Shown piece after piece: positions 12,772 to 24,629 of a stretch of 64,000 nucleotides of DNA (its first letter is position 1; each line of letters begins with the position of its first letter). The notes beneath the pieces were generated by a model. It did no database searches. It saw only the letters and a program-made list of their open reading frames with translations, and was not told where the DNA came from. The stretch comes from Cinnamomum chago (taxonomy: Eukaryota; Streptophyta; Magnoliopsida; Laurales; Lauraceae). Position numbers and translations under genes: made by a program. The stretch lies in NCBI GenBank assembly GCA_038049695.1, contig CP142453.1:15256001-15320000 (forward strand), in the 5' to 3' direction.

Positions 12772-13625
12772 TAGGCATGTAAATTTAGGCACGGCTCACT
12801 TACCATCGGGCCCACTCCTGCTCGCACCCCGACCGAGCCTAGGCCGTGCTACCCTTAGGCAGCCCACTTCTTCTTTTTTTTAAATTGGACTTCACTTGGA
12901 CTTGGGCTCTTGGCCAAACCCTATCCTCGATTTTCTTTCCATGTTGGGCCTTACTCCCTGTTTTTTTCTTTCAATAAGGCTGCACAAGGTTTGTGCTAAG
13001 CTGAGACTATTTTGGGAAAGTCTTTTGGTTCATTCTTCAAACCATTTGAAAAATTGTTGGGGTTCTACTTGACAGTCCGCTTCTTCGTTCTGGACTGAAT
13101 AATAGGCTCATACTTGGAAAGGGCATGTGCAATTCCCTGCCCAGCTCTATGTATAAGCCGATTAATCATTTCCTTATTCATATTAGCATAACATTGGACA
13201 AGAAATTTAATACCATAGATAAACCTGACCGTGTAAGTCTTTTCGCAACCGTGTAAGTCTTGTTTTAAGCATTGAACCTCTAGCTGATGGGTGAAAACTA
13301 TAGGAAACACAATTACACCCTAATGCTTTACACAAGAGTAGTGGTAAGGGATCAAGGTCTAGCCTGGATCTACACAATCCCAAGTCCATTGATGGAATGG
13401 TATTTAGGATGTCAATGGGCTCCTAACAAGCTAGGTCAAAACCAACTTCCACTCTCAATATTGTATGGGGTCGGGCGGGTCGAGCTGGACTGCGCAGGCC
13501 TAGCACGGCACGAATTTTATCCGTGCCAAGGTAGGGCTGTGCCACTGTCCCAGCACGGCCCAGCAGGGACTGTCGTACCGGTCCCATGCTGGGCTTAAGG
13601 CCGCCCACCCAAATTTGCACCTCTA
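12772..13625. mobile_element. Non-autonomous hAT element
   Basis: The left end TAGGCATGTAAATTTAGGC and the right end read inward TAGAGGTGCAAATTTGGG are imperfect inverted repeats, similar to the hAT at 42120. Flanks GGTTCGGT (12764-12771) and GGTTCAGT (13626-13633) are an 8-bp TSD with one change. GC-rich GCACGGC words lie near the ends. No transposase is encoded. Length is 854 bp, nested in the LTR-type element 11284-14168. Confidence 0.82.
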
Positions 13626-14173
13626 GGTTCAGTGTTGACAGAGGAGGACATTTCAAGCGTTTGAGCCAGTTGATGAACCCGAGTGGAGTGTCGAAGATGG
13701 CTTCAAAGCCGTCTGAGTCTGTGCAAGAGATATCAACATCTTAAACTCCTTAGTAATTTTAATAATATATTTTATTTAGTTGTTTGTTTAGGTTATTTGA
13801 CAACTTAAATCTATATTTTTAGCTGGTTATGTGTTGGTTTTATTTTGGACATCGATACCAATTGATTTAATGCTTCTGCAAGATTTGACTTTTGATTTAT
13901 TTTGACTCACCATGTTTCAAAATATCTTGTGGGTCCATATTTTGAGAGCTTGTGTTGTTTTAAACACATGAAAATGTATATTTATTCTTATTTTTCACGT
14001 TATCCCCTGTTTGTGTTTTGGGGACGTGACAGCTACCATTCCTTCCAAAACAAATTGGTGATGGAAGAGGCACAACTCAATGTTTTATACGACATTCGAC
14101 ATCGTGCCCATAGGCCTATTTTTTTAGCAGTCGTAGGGAGCAACATTGTGGCAAGCCTCTACCCAACAGATTA

Positions 14174-14992
14174 TGTGAAGGTAATAAATAAGCACGACAT
14201 AGCAGCTCTTTGTCTAAAGAGATAAGATGGTCATTTACTTAAAAACAAAAACAAGTGAGAAAAAGAACATATCTATGGAAAACTTAGGTAGTATGGATAC
14301 TATAAGTGATATCAAATCAAAGACTTGGTATTTATACAAAAAAAAAAAAAAAATTTAAGGACTTAACAGTCTACAAGCCAATAAATGATCTAGTGATATC
14401 AAATTAGAAACTTAAAAGTTTACACATCAATGAAAGATCTAGTGATATCGAGCCAAAGACTTGGAAGTCTATAAGTCACACAAGTTCAAGTCTTTTACAT
14501 GTGTACAAATATTACAATAAGTCAAGTAGTATAACTAATTATGTACTTCTAGTTTTGAGGAGCATGTGAAGGTAATCAATGAACATAATAGAGCTTTTTT
14601 TTTTTTTTTGTCAAACAAGATAACATAGTAATTTTCCTAGAAACCACAAAAAGTGAGAAAAAAAGGAGTCCTTTGTGGAAAACTTGGGTAGTAAAAGACT
14701 ATAATTGCTATCAAATTAAAGACTTAGAAGTCTACAAACCAATTAAAGATCTCGCAATATCAAATCAAAGAATTAAAAGTCTACAAACCAATTAAAGATC
14801 TCACAATATCAAATCAAAGACTTAGAAGTCTACAAACCAATTAAAGATCTCGCAATATCAAATCAAAGAATTAGAAGTCTACAAACCAATTAAAGATCTC
14901 ACAATATCAAATCAAAGACTTAGAAGTTTACAAACCAATTAAAGATCTCGCAATATCAAATCAAAGAATTAGAGATCTAATGCTATCAAATA
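14174..14992 (+). repeat. Repeat locus, segment 3, with 49-bp alternating array
   Basis: The same family resumes after the LTR-type element. From about 14711 to 14985 it becomes a tidy array of 49-bp units (CAAAGACTTAGAAGTCTACA...AAAGATCTCGCAATAT). Units alternate between GACTT/CTCGCAAT and GAATT/CTCACAAT forms, giving a 98-bp higher-order period. Confidence 0.88.
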
Positions 14993-15169
14993 GTTTTTTT
15001 TTTAAATTTTATTAGCACATGGGGTTGCATTTGTAGCCCATTTTTAGCAATGGTGATGCCCAGATATCTAATTTTAGTTTTTTATTTTTGAAATTTTGTA
15101 TTTTAGGCTAAAAGTGTCTGTCTCCATGCTTTTGTAATGGCAATGAATTTTGTCAAATAAGGAATGCAT

Positions 15170-15480
15170 TACTACAAATTATAAAATAAAAAAAGAAAAT
15201 CATCAATGTAATTTGCTTTGAAATTAGTAAGGTTTGAAGATTTCATCTTTGCGGTATTAAAATTGGAATGACACATTTTTAAGACCAAATGACATCGCCA
15301 ACCATTTGTATCATCTGATTGATCTAGAGAATGTCATTTGTGGATGTCTTTCGGTGAAATCTTCATTTAAAGAATTCCTATAATTTGCAATCAAATTTTG
15401 AGTTCTTCTTGTATTGCACTTTGAATTGGTTCTTCCCTATTAGGAAGGAGGGGTCACTTGATATCAAATGTAACATTGCT
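15170..15480 (-). pseudogene. Broken reverse-transcriptase relic (Ty3/gypsy- or pararetrovirus-like)
   Basis: Minus-strand translations in two or three frames give, in order, a FDCK-like block, YKWLAMSFGLKNVSFQF (the YxWLxMPFGLxNAPxxFQ block), DEIFKPY and, one frame over, NYIDDFL (the YxDD catalytic box). Order and spacing fit an RT palm. Stops and shifts break it. The adjoining ORF 15464-15673 (minus) and sequence to 16475 may be the same element, but I do not recognise them. Confidence 0.6.
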
Positions 15481-16559
15481 TAATGGAATACAATTGATGC
15501 CACATTTGCTTGTGTGCAAAGATTGACATATGCATAGGTATCACTGAAATCTCCCACTTTTTCCTCTCGTTTCCAATCAATAGCCACATGTCCTGGAATG
15601 AGATACAACTTTCAACAACATGCATTTTTTTTATAGAATAGATAATATCTTTTTCAAGGATATCTGGCTTCAATGTTTGTGGTAAATTGGTGAAAACCCA
15701 CCCTTATAATTACTTTGAAACACTGATTCCAATGGAGGGGTTAGTTAATTCATTCATCTTCTTCAGTAAATGCATAAGACAAGTACTGGAAATTCTTGAA
15801 TTCAATAGTAACAAGATCATCTTTTATGCTTTCTTCATCAGAATCAGTGTCACTTTTCAACTTATAAATTGATTCTTTTTCATCATATAATTGTTACTAC
15901 TGTCTCTTCCTCAATGCTTTAGACTAGTACTAAAACATCTTGATTTCAATAGGAGCAAGATCATCTTTATGCTTTTTGCATCTGATTCAATGTCGCTTTT
16001 CAAGTGATAAACTGAGTCTTTTCATCATGTACTTGTTGCAACTGTTTTTTCTTCAATAAGCTTCCATTCCCGATCAACTTCAGAAATTTGAAATTTAGTT
16101 CTACTTTGTTTTGGAGCCCTTGTTGGACATTTTTTTTTTAATTTATGTCTAGACTTTTCATAGGGAAAGTATGCATTTTTTTTTATTGTATCATTGTTTT
16201 GGTTAGCTAAACCATTTCGACAAATTATTTATAGGGCTTAAATCTACTTCTTTGTACTTCGCACCTGCGCGCAACGCATTTGGACAATGTGAGAGCCAAA
16301 GACCCACCTCTGAATATACATGACGCATGGTCATCATGCATGGTGCGGAAGAGAATAATTTCCAATTTTCTTCTGGCATGCATTTCATAATAGATCTTTT
16401 TTTAGAATCCTGGTAAGGCTTGTATTTTTCATGGGTATCGGGTGCACCACAAAGGTTATCAGTGCTTTGATCCAATTTCCAATAAAGTGATTACTTAATG
16501 ACAAGTTATTTTTTGTGAAACTTGTTTGTATATGCGGGTTGTCCCTGTAATCTACTACT

Positions 16560-17810
16560 ATTATAAAAGAGAGAAAGTTATAAACTTTTTTCACTACACC
16601 ATTGTGGGGCCCACCCCCAAATATTATAATATAATATAATAATATATTATTATGAGAAATTACAAACTTTTTCACTACACCATTGTGGGGCCCACCCCCA
16701 AATAGTATAATATAATATAATAATATATCATTATGAGAAATTACAAACTTTTTCACTACACCTTTGTGGGGCCCACCCCCAAATATTATAATATAATAAT
16801 ATATTATTATTATATTAGAATAATAATAATAATATAAAATCTATACCATTATTTTATTATAAAAGAGAAGAGAAGTTGCATACTTTTTCACTACACCTTT
16901 GTGGGCTCCCCCAAATATTATAATATAATATAATATAATAATATGTTCTTATTATATTATAATAATAATCATATAATATCTATATCCTTATTATAAAAGA
17001 GAAAAAAGTGTCATGCTTTTTCTCTAAACATCTGTGGGCCCCACTTAGTATTATGATATTATATATATATGTATATAATAAAAGAGAAGAACTTGTCATG
17101 TTTTTTTCTCTACACATCTGTGGGCCTCACTTAGTATTATTATATTATATTATATATATATAATAAAAGAGAACTACACGTCTGTGGGCCCCACTTAGTA
17201 GAAGAACTTGTCATGCTTTTTCTCTACATCTAGACATCTGTAAGCCCCACTTAGTATTATTATATGATATATATATATAATACAAGAGAACTACACATCT
17301 GTGGGCCCCACTTAGTATTATTATATTATATTTATGTATAAAATAAAAGAGAACTACACATTTATAGGCCCCACTTCATAAAAGAACTTGTCAAGCTTTT
17401 TCTCTACATCTACACATCTGTGGGCCCCACTTAGTATTATTATATTATACCACTTAGTAGAAGAACTTGTCATGCTTTTTCTCTACACATCTGTGTGCCC
17501 CACTTAGTATTATTATATTAGATATATATATAATAAAACGAGAACTACACATCCATGGGCCCCACTTAGTAGAAGAACTTGTCATGCTTGTTCTCTACAT
17601 CTACACATTTGTAGGCCCCACTTAGTATTATTATATTATATATATAAAATAAAAGAGAACTACACATTTGTGGGCCCCACTTAGCAGAAGAACTTGTCAT
17701 GCTTTTTCTCTACACATCTGTGGGTCCTACTTAGTATTATTATATTATATATAAGATCAAAGAGAACTACACATGTGGGCCCCACTTAGTATTATTATAT
17801 TTCGATGAAA
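16560..17810. repeat. AT-rich minisatellite with GTGGGCCCCA core
   Basis: The first part has units of 81 bp (CACTACACC at 16592, 16673 and 16754), each with TTGTGGGGCCCACCCCC and an ATTATAATATAAT stretch. The second part (about 16980-17800) has shorter, shuffled units with AGAACTTGTCATGCTTTTTC, CTACACATCTGTGGGCCCCA and CTTAGTATTATTATATTATA. Each unit contains a self-complementary core (GGGGCCC; TATATA). Confidence 0.92.
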
Positions 17811-20800
17811 TGCTTAGCTCAAATGATCATGAAAAGGGTTGTGTTTGAAGAATTTGTTTATTCGCTGCAAGAACTCAAATGAGAAATTTCAGTTGAGATT
17901 TTCATGTATAGAAAATTTCAACTTCGATCAATATGCTTGTAAAGACACGATTTGCTTGTCAGAGGAAGAGATGAAAATGCCAAAGATTGCTTGGAATCCT
18001 TATGATTTGTTGTTGATTCGTTTAAAGCTATGAGTTGGGTACTATTTTGGTTGGTTGGTATTTTGTTTCATTGAATTTGCAATGCTAGAAATGAAATATG
18101 TGAAATAGAATTGTGACATTTTAACCATTTAGTGCTCCAACAACATTCGACAAAGTGAACTTTGTGACAATAGAAAATCTCTTTTTAATGTTGGGCCCTT
18201 TTTTTTATGTTACTAAAATAGTGAAATTTACTTTAAATTTTTATAAGCAATTAAAAATGAAGAAAAGTTGAATATTCAAAAATGACCAGCAGTGTTATAA
18301 ATGAAATAGAATTTTAACATTCAGCGAAGGTAGTGACCAATTGGGCTTTTTTTTTTTTTGTTGTTTTTGTGTTGTATTAGCCAACTTGGTGATTGGTTAT
18401 CTTGTATGTCATCTTTGACATTAGTGATTTTGCCAGAAGGTTTGGCCCATTTATATTTTTTTTTAATCTTTTAATGTGTTCCCCTCTTTCTGGAAAAAAA
18501 AAAAAAAGAAAAAAGAAAAAATAATTGTAACATGTTACACATTTTAGTGCATCGAGCTTTATAAGGAATGACAGAAAATCGTTCATGCAGTTCCTAAGAG
18601 TTATAGGGCTTCAGATTTTCATTAGTGGTTAAAATGTAAAATCATACATGAATATTAAAAAATGACAATCAAATAACCTCTCTTTTAATGGAAATTGATT
18701 TGAGGAAAAATGAGAGATGAATGCTCATCCATCACCCTGGAAATCAAATCCCGTGATGGTCAAGGTCCCTTTTGCATCCATAACCTCGTGTTTCTCACCC
18801 CTCACTTCTTTAATAATCTTTCAGCAAAGCTTATTTCACTATAAATTCCTATATATGCTAGCAAATATGTTAGGGTGCAGTCGAAATCCGCAATCGATAC
18901 AAAACACTATGTACAAGTAGATCTAACCAAATAGTCACTCTAAAAAATATAGAAAAATATTTTGTGTGGTTTGATAGTATGCTTGTATCAGATCAGAAAA
19001 AGAAATACTGGGACATATATATATATATATATCCCCTTTACTAAGAAAGCATGGTGTTTTCATGCTTAGTGATGAGGACTTGGGTGACATTAGTGGGTTG
19101 AAATGAGGAAGATATTTCATTGATGTGTGGGTGAACTAGCCAAAGATACAAAGATGTTGTAGAGAGGCTTAAGGTCTATTTAGATGCTTCATTTTCTTAG
19201 TAGCCAAATAATCTCGGTGTCATGAAAGTTTTTTTGTGAATATGCAAGCATATGCAAATTTTTGTTATGTAAGCCTTTTTTTAATTTCTTCATTCCATGC
19301 AAGTTGGTTTTCTTTTGAATTTTATTGCTATATATCAAACCAACATCCAATCCAAGTGACTAATGGCTTGTCTTATTACTTCTTGGATTATGATGAGGTA
19401 TTTTATTTTTCCTTTCAAGTTTTTATGAGTATGATGTAATGGAACCCATCATTATGATATGCCAACTCATGTTTTTAGATCCACCATCTTATGTTGATTT
19501 GAAGTGATTGCTTTAGGTCCCTCTTTTTTTTTTTAAGGCAATTATAGCAACATGCATTCTTCATTATCATTCTATGTGTTAAACTGTGTTTGAGGGTGCT
19601 AATTGTCTTTCTTTATGATTTTGCTTGCTTCATATCCAAGGCATCATCTCAGGTCGAACCAGTATTACTCTTGGACTTGATTTTTGTCCAACGTTGCGAC
19701 CACATTACTATAATGCTAGGATAATGAATTTTCCATTAAATTTTCTTATGAAGTTTGAAGGAAGTAGTTGTGCCCACCCTAAGAGTGCATGGCTAAAGAT
19801 CTCTTTCTAGATGGTTCTCTTGCTTCAACTTATGATATTTGTTTCAAAGATTCACTTACTACAAAATTAGAATGTAACAAAACTGGTTTATAATACATAA
19901 AAAGCTAATAGAAGTACTACAAATGTACATTGTTCAAAATTTGGTAGCGGTGTCATTTTAATTCAAGAAAGCCTTTTAAGTTGTTGCTCTGGCCCTCATC
20001 TTAACATATCAATCTTGTTTCTTTCCATGATATTCAAATTTCTTTGTATTGGTATTACTGTCATTCGGTGCTTCTCAATATTAATTTGGTATGTATTTGG
20101 CGCTAGGTTTTAGACAAATTTTAATGGGAAATAGGCCGGACTATCGATCTATATTGAAATTGGTGAGTATTTGGTCTAATCATGTATGGCCAGAAAAGGT
20201 TGGTTTTCAACCTTTTTTTTTTTAATTAGTTTCCTTCCATATATCTTGTTATTCCATCTTCTTCTTATTTTTTTTTCTATTGAAGCTTTTATTAAATTTC
20301 ATAAGAACAATGAGTAACTGTAAATCACTTAATTTGCCAAAAAAAATGAGCTATATGTAAACTGGTCATTCTCCATTGGAATAGTTAATATTGAGTTTTT
20401 CAATGACTTTATCTTTTTAGATTATCATACTGAAAGAGTATGTTCATGTGCAGGGCTCCACTAATATTGATGAAAATTCTCTTCGGATTTCTAATACTCC
20501 CACACCTTGTCCGAAGTTATGTCACCAACAGTGGTTACTCAGACCATCATGGTTACTAGGGGTATTCATGGGCCAAGTCGGGCCAAGCTAAGACATACGG
20601 CCCTAGCCCAATAAAACAAACACAACATGAACCATAAGTTCCTAGTAGAGGGCAAACTGCCTCAATTATGTCAGGCCCGAGCCCGCCCATTTAGTCAATG
20701 GGATCCTTCTTTCTATCGCTTGTTCAGGCTTTCTATCACTTATTTTAGCAAATTAGTCACTAAATTACAAGCAGTACCTAGTTGGCCCAGGCTTCAAGCT

Positions 20801-21180
20801 TTCAACCACTTAATCGAAGCCTGGCCCAAATATTAAATGGGTCCAAACCTCGGGCATCGACGATTCATCCAACCTATTTCACCTGTTGTACTTATTACTC
20901 CTCAGCCGTCTCTTTTTCCACCATGCCGTCTAGTACACAATTATACTTGGCAGATGCCATCGAATCCCTCTCACCTCCCATTGCGTGCGTGTGGACAGCA
21001 GACGGTCACAGGTATGATGACCAATACTAGAATAGCAGAAGTCTTGTTTTCAGCAACGAGAAAAACAAATTGCTCTCATTCAAACATAACAAGGGCAACT
21101 TGGCACCTCCGTCTGATTAATAGACTGTTGGCTCCCTTAGGTATATAAGAACCAAAGCCAGAATCATATGGTTCAAAAGA
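17811..21180. other. A/T-rich spacer, no gene recognised
   Basis: Short ORFs at 17839-18033, 19236-19439 and 20627-21148 have no family features. A TA run lies at 19016-19030. From about 20555 to 20870 the sequence is richer in GGCCC/GGGCC words, like the hAT subterminal regions, but ends and TSD were not found. Confidence 0.5.
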
Positions 21181-21182
21181 TT

Positions 21183-21421
21183 GTTATAAAGCTCGGCTTG
21201 TTGCACAAGGATAACTCAAATAACTTATGCATCGATTATGAATAGATGTTTAGCCCATTTACAAACCCTACAACTATTCGATCAGTTGTTGGCATCACTC
21301 GTTACCAGGGATGGACAATTCTACAACTAGACGTGCATAATGCATTTCTTCATGGCCAATTTTAGGAGATGGTTTATATGATGAAACCATCGCGTAGCCA
21401 TATTGATTCAACCCAACTTTC
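21183..21421 (+). pseudogene. Ty1/copia reverse-transcriptase fragment
   Basis: Broken frames read YKARLVAQG, then CIDYE-stop-MFSPFTNPTTIRSVVGI, GWTILQLDVHNAFLHGQF-stop-EMVYM. This is the standard copia RT start (YKARLVAKG...FSPVVKPTTIR...QLDVKNAFLHG...EVYM). It has one frameshift and two stops, and no other copia domain is visible nearby. Confidence 0.88.
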
Positions 21422-22699
21422 TTTAAATTTGTTGGCTCAATCAGCACCATTTATAATTTTTTTAACCCGCCTCTTTATTGAGACCACCAAAATGCATACC
21501 AGCTACTGCGAATGAGGATCAAAAACAATAAAATATAACCATCCATTTCTGGGTCACCAAATCTCAAAGGATGTTTCCCACGCTTTTTTTTTTTTTTTTT
21601 TGTTTCCTGTAACCCACCCACTCCAATGAACAACGCAGTACGTAGGCATAAAGAGAACAAGAGCAAATTAGTCACAAGAACGGTCCTCTACATGGTGTAG
21701 GGACAGATTAATGTTGGTTTCTTCCCTCTAAACTAATGCACTACTAAACTTAAAGGAAAATTATAACCACCATTTGAAAATACCTCATGAAAATGTTTAG
21801 AAGATAAGGAAACGATTTGTTAAAAAAAAATAATAATAATAATGAGTAGGTGGTGGTGGTTAAAAGACAATGTATGGTAAGAACCTACAGGGTGCAGTGG
21901 TGTCTAATTAAGTAAAAATTAATGGACATGAGTCAGTAATATCTATCTATGAATGGTATTAAGAAGTAGGAGGGATGACTTCAAATCACACTATGAGCTT
22001 TATTTCACAAGGGTCAGCTTGAGACCAAATTTGTTAACCCATTTGACCTTGGCCCAACCATTTCGAAGTCCGAGCTTAAAGGAACTCGAAACCTAGCTGA
22101 TTGCTAGCCATGTGGCTGCAAAATTTGAAGTCAATGAAATAACATTTGAGTGCCATTTTGATCGAACAGGGAATTTTATAAGACAGCAGTTAGAAAAGCC
22201 TAGTACTGTACAAATAAGATATGATAAGATGTCAAGTAGCCGAGATGAAATACTGGCATAGAATAAGGAATGTACAAATGACTTGAAAAGAAACTAGAAG
22301 ACGTTACAGTAAGCGCATCTCAAATCCACTGGTACATAAGTGGTTAGGCACCCCCCACCAGCAGCAGGGAGGAGCAGCTGAGAGAGAGAGAGAGAGAGAG
22401 ACCTGAAAGTATTTACCTCAACAAATAAATAAATAAATAATGTCATGTCATGTCATGTCAAATTTTTTTGGAGCTGCAGAAACATTAAAAAAAAAAAGGT
22501 TTGGCCGTTTACTATAGAGTAAAGGAGACGCCAGTAATGACTCGTACTTCTATACCAACGGTGACAGAAATTAGCAGTGTAGATAAGTAAGCAGAATTTT
22601 CAAAGGAAAGGTTAGACAATTATAACAAGAGCCTACTGGAATAAAACTCTCATCTTCCATACTGATTTTTCTGTAGCATTGGCACTGACCAATTTGATT
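21422..22699. other. Spacer downstream of AKR2, no gene recognised
   Basis: Unique-looking sequence with short simple repeats. No conserved protein, RNA gene or bounded transposon is seen. Confidence 0.5.
22378..22462. repeat. GA, AAAT and TGTCA short tandem repeats
   Basis: GAGAGA (22380-22400), AAATAAATAAAT (about 22424-22440) and ATGTCATGTCATGTCATGTC (22440-22460) follow one another. Confidence 0.9.
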
Positions 22700-23115
22700 C
22701 ACTCACAAGCAGTTAGTGCATTTGTAGCTTGATTTCCATCATCATCATCCCAAGAGCAAAAAAAGGGTGTGTACTTTACATCAGTTCATACTAAAACATT
22801 TCATTTCTTATAAAAAGGTAAGACATGGATAACCAACAAGGACAATATTGCCAGGTCCTGAATTGTGCCTGCAAGTTGCTATTGATACTGAATGGGGCGC
22901 ATAAAAACATCAATCCACATGTCATGTCCAATGGTAATTTAATTTTGAAACAGGACACATTATGAAACTGAAGCCATCCAAAACTCCGGCATTAAAAGAT
23001 TGCACAAAGAAATAGAAAAACAAACACCAACAGCATCCAACCAGTCCCCAGCAACAGGGTAGGAATACCCAGCATTTCATCTGAGAAGGTTCGTGATCCT
23101 GCCAACCTGTGGAAG
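22700..23115 (-). other. Probable AKR2 3' UTR and downstream flank
   Basis: The sequence follows the AKR2 stop codon (TAA, 23116-23118). I see no clear AATAAA on the minus strand here, so the transcript end cannot be placed. Confidence 0.35.
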
Positions 23116-24569
23116 TTACAGGAATACATCCTTCTCAAGCAACTTTAATACCTCTTGCTGGTTGTTCAGCTTGGCAACATCGATGGGCGTCTTCCCATCC
23201 AAGTTTTGAAGAGTACTGCATGAAAAATGTTGGATGATGAGTTAGAAATGAAAATGAGAGAGGAGTCAATGACACTGTGATAGCTTACAATGACTTAAGT
23301 ATTTGGACATATTCATCCTGTATATAAATGGGTCCATGTTTCTAGGGACCAACAACTAATTGTAACTCACTGTAGATGAGGGATGCCAAAGGAAAATTTT
23401 CAGATTAGAACATTCTCGTCCAATATTTAACGCTTTTCAAGGCTGTATTTTCTCCATTCTGTAACAATACTACGGATTACTGACAGAAGGGTTACAATCT
23501 TCAAATCTGGAAAATTATGGCTAACAATCTTCTAATCTGGAGAATAATGGAAAAATCTGGAAAATTATACAAGGATCATCCACCCCTGAAAGGGCTCATC
23601 ACACCAACAGCGAGTCACCAAAGGACGGACCCTACCATACTAAATGGGTGCACAAGGGAATATACTACTGTTCACAAATCACACTTCAGAAGTCTTTTTA
23701 CCCAAAAAAAAAACCTCTGGTGAAATATGAGACTTACACAGCTGCACCATTCTCCAGTAAAAGAGCTACACACTCCTTTCTGCCATACCCAGCTGCATAA
23801 TGAAGGGCAGTGTTTTTGTTCTTGTCCAAAGCATCAACAGCAGCTCCAGCCTCGAGGAGGACCTGAGCACATTTCACCTGAATTGGCACCAAAAGGTAAA
23901 TATAAATAAAGCACATAGATGGGACTGTGACATAATTCAAAGCATAGTTGTCAATTTCGTTCCATTCTGGCCGGAATTGGCCGGAACGTTTCAGAATTAG
24001 CCTTGGGAGGAACGGAATGACCCTATGAAAGTTTCTGGTCCATTCCAGCTCCAATTCCGGAAGAGAGCAACGCTGGAAAGGAAACAGAAAAGGCGTTCTC
24101 GTTTTTTCTTTCTTGAGTGCCCAATATCAATCATCTCAGCCATGCTATTTAACCTCAGATCTGACTGCCCATGTTTAGTCTGCGAGCCACCTCGTAAATT
24201 AGAGGTGTGAAGGCTTCACACCTGAATAATTCCCTTTTATATAGACATTAAGCTTGTGGACCATGGATTGAGGGGTTAGTCCCAAAGTTGCTAGCCAATA
24301 ATTCCAAAACTAGACCCGAAACACTCCCACACAAGGCTACAACGCGGCATGGGGCCATCTTGCCATATGCACTTGCACCCGCACAAACACATAACGCGGC
24401 ATGGGGCACTTTTTATTTGCATACCCTGGACGTGTTGGCTCTGATACCATCTCAAAGTTGCTAGCCAGTAATCCCAAAGGTGATATAGGATACTACACAA
24501 ACAACTACTTAACAGTTAGAACTTACAATGATATGAAGGAAATTTTATGCAGCATAGCCCATCCAGACC

Positions 24570-24629
<60 letters not shown>

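Larger units (their letters stand above)
11284..14168. mobile_element. LTR-type insertion (probable solo LTR) with TG...CA ends
   Basis: The insertion starts TGAAGGATCC and ends CTACCCAACA, flanked by GATCA (11279-11283) and GATTA (14169-14173), a 5-bp TSD with one change. Removing it rejoins the surrounding repeat exactly. Without the nested hAT it is about 2.0 kb. A TATA-like TCTATTTATACAA (11616-11629) followed by a CT microsatellite and a leader suits an LTR promoter. No gag or pol is visible, and no second LTR was found. Confidence 0.65.

Noticed and set aside
14711..14985. CRISPR-like regular array
   Set aside because: The units are direct 49-bp tandem repeats with no unique spacers, in a plant nuclear context.
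20555..20870. Fourth hAT element
   Set aside because: The GGCCC-rich words and TAGGGGTATTCATGGGCC start resemble the family, but no matching right end or 8-bp TSD was found.
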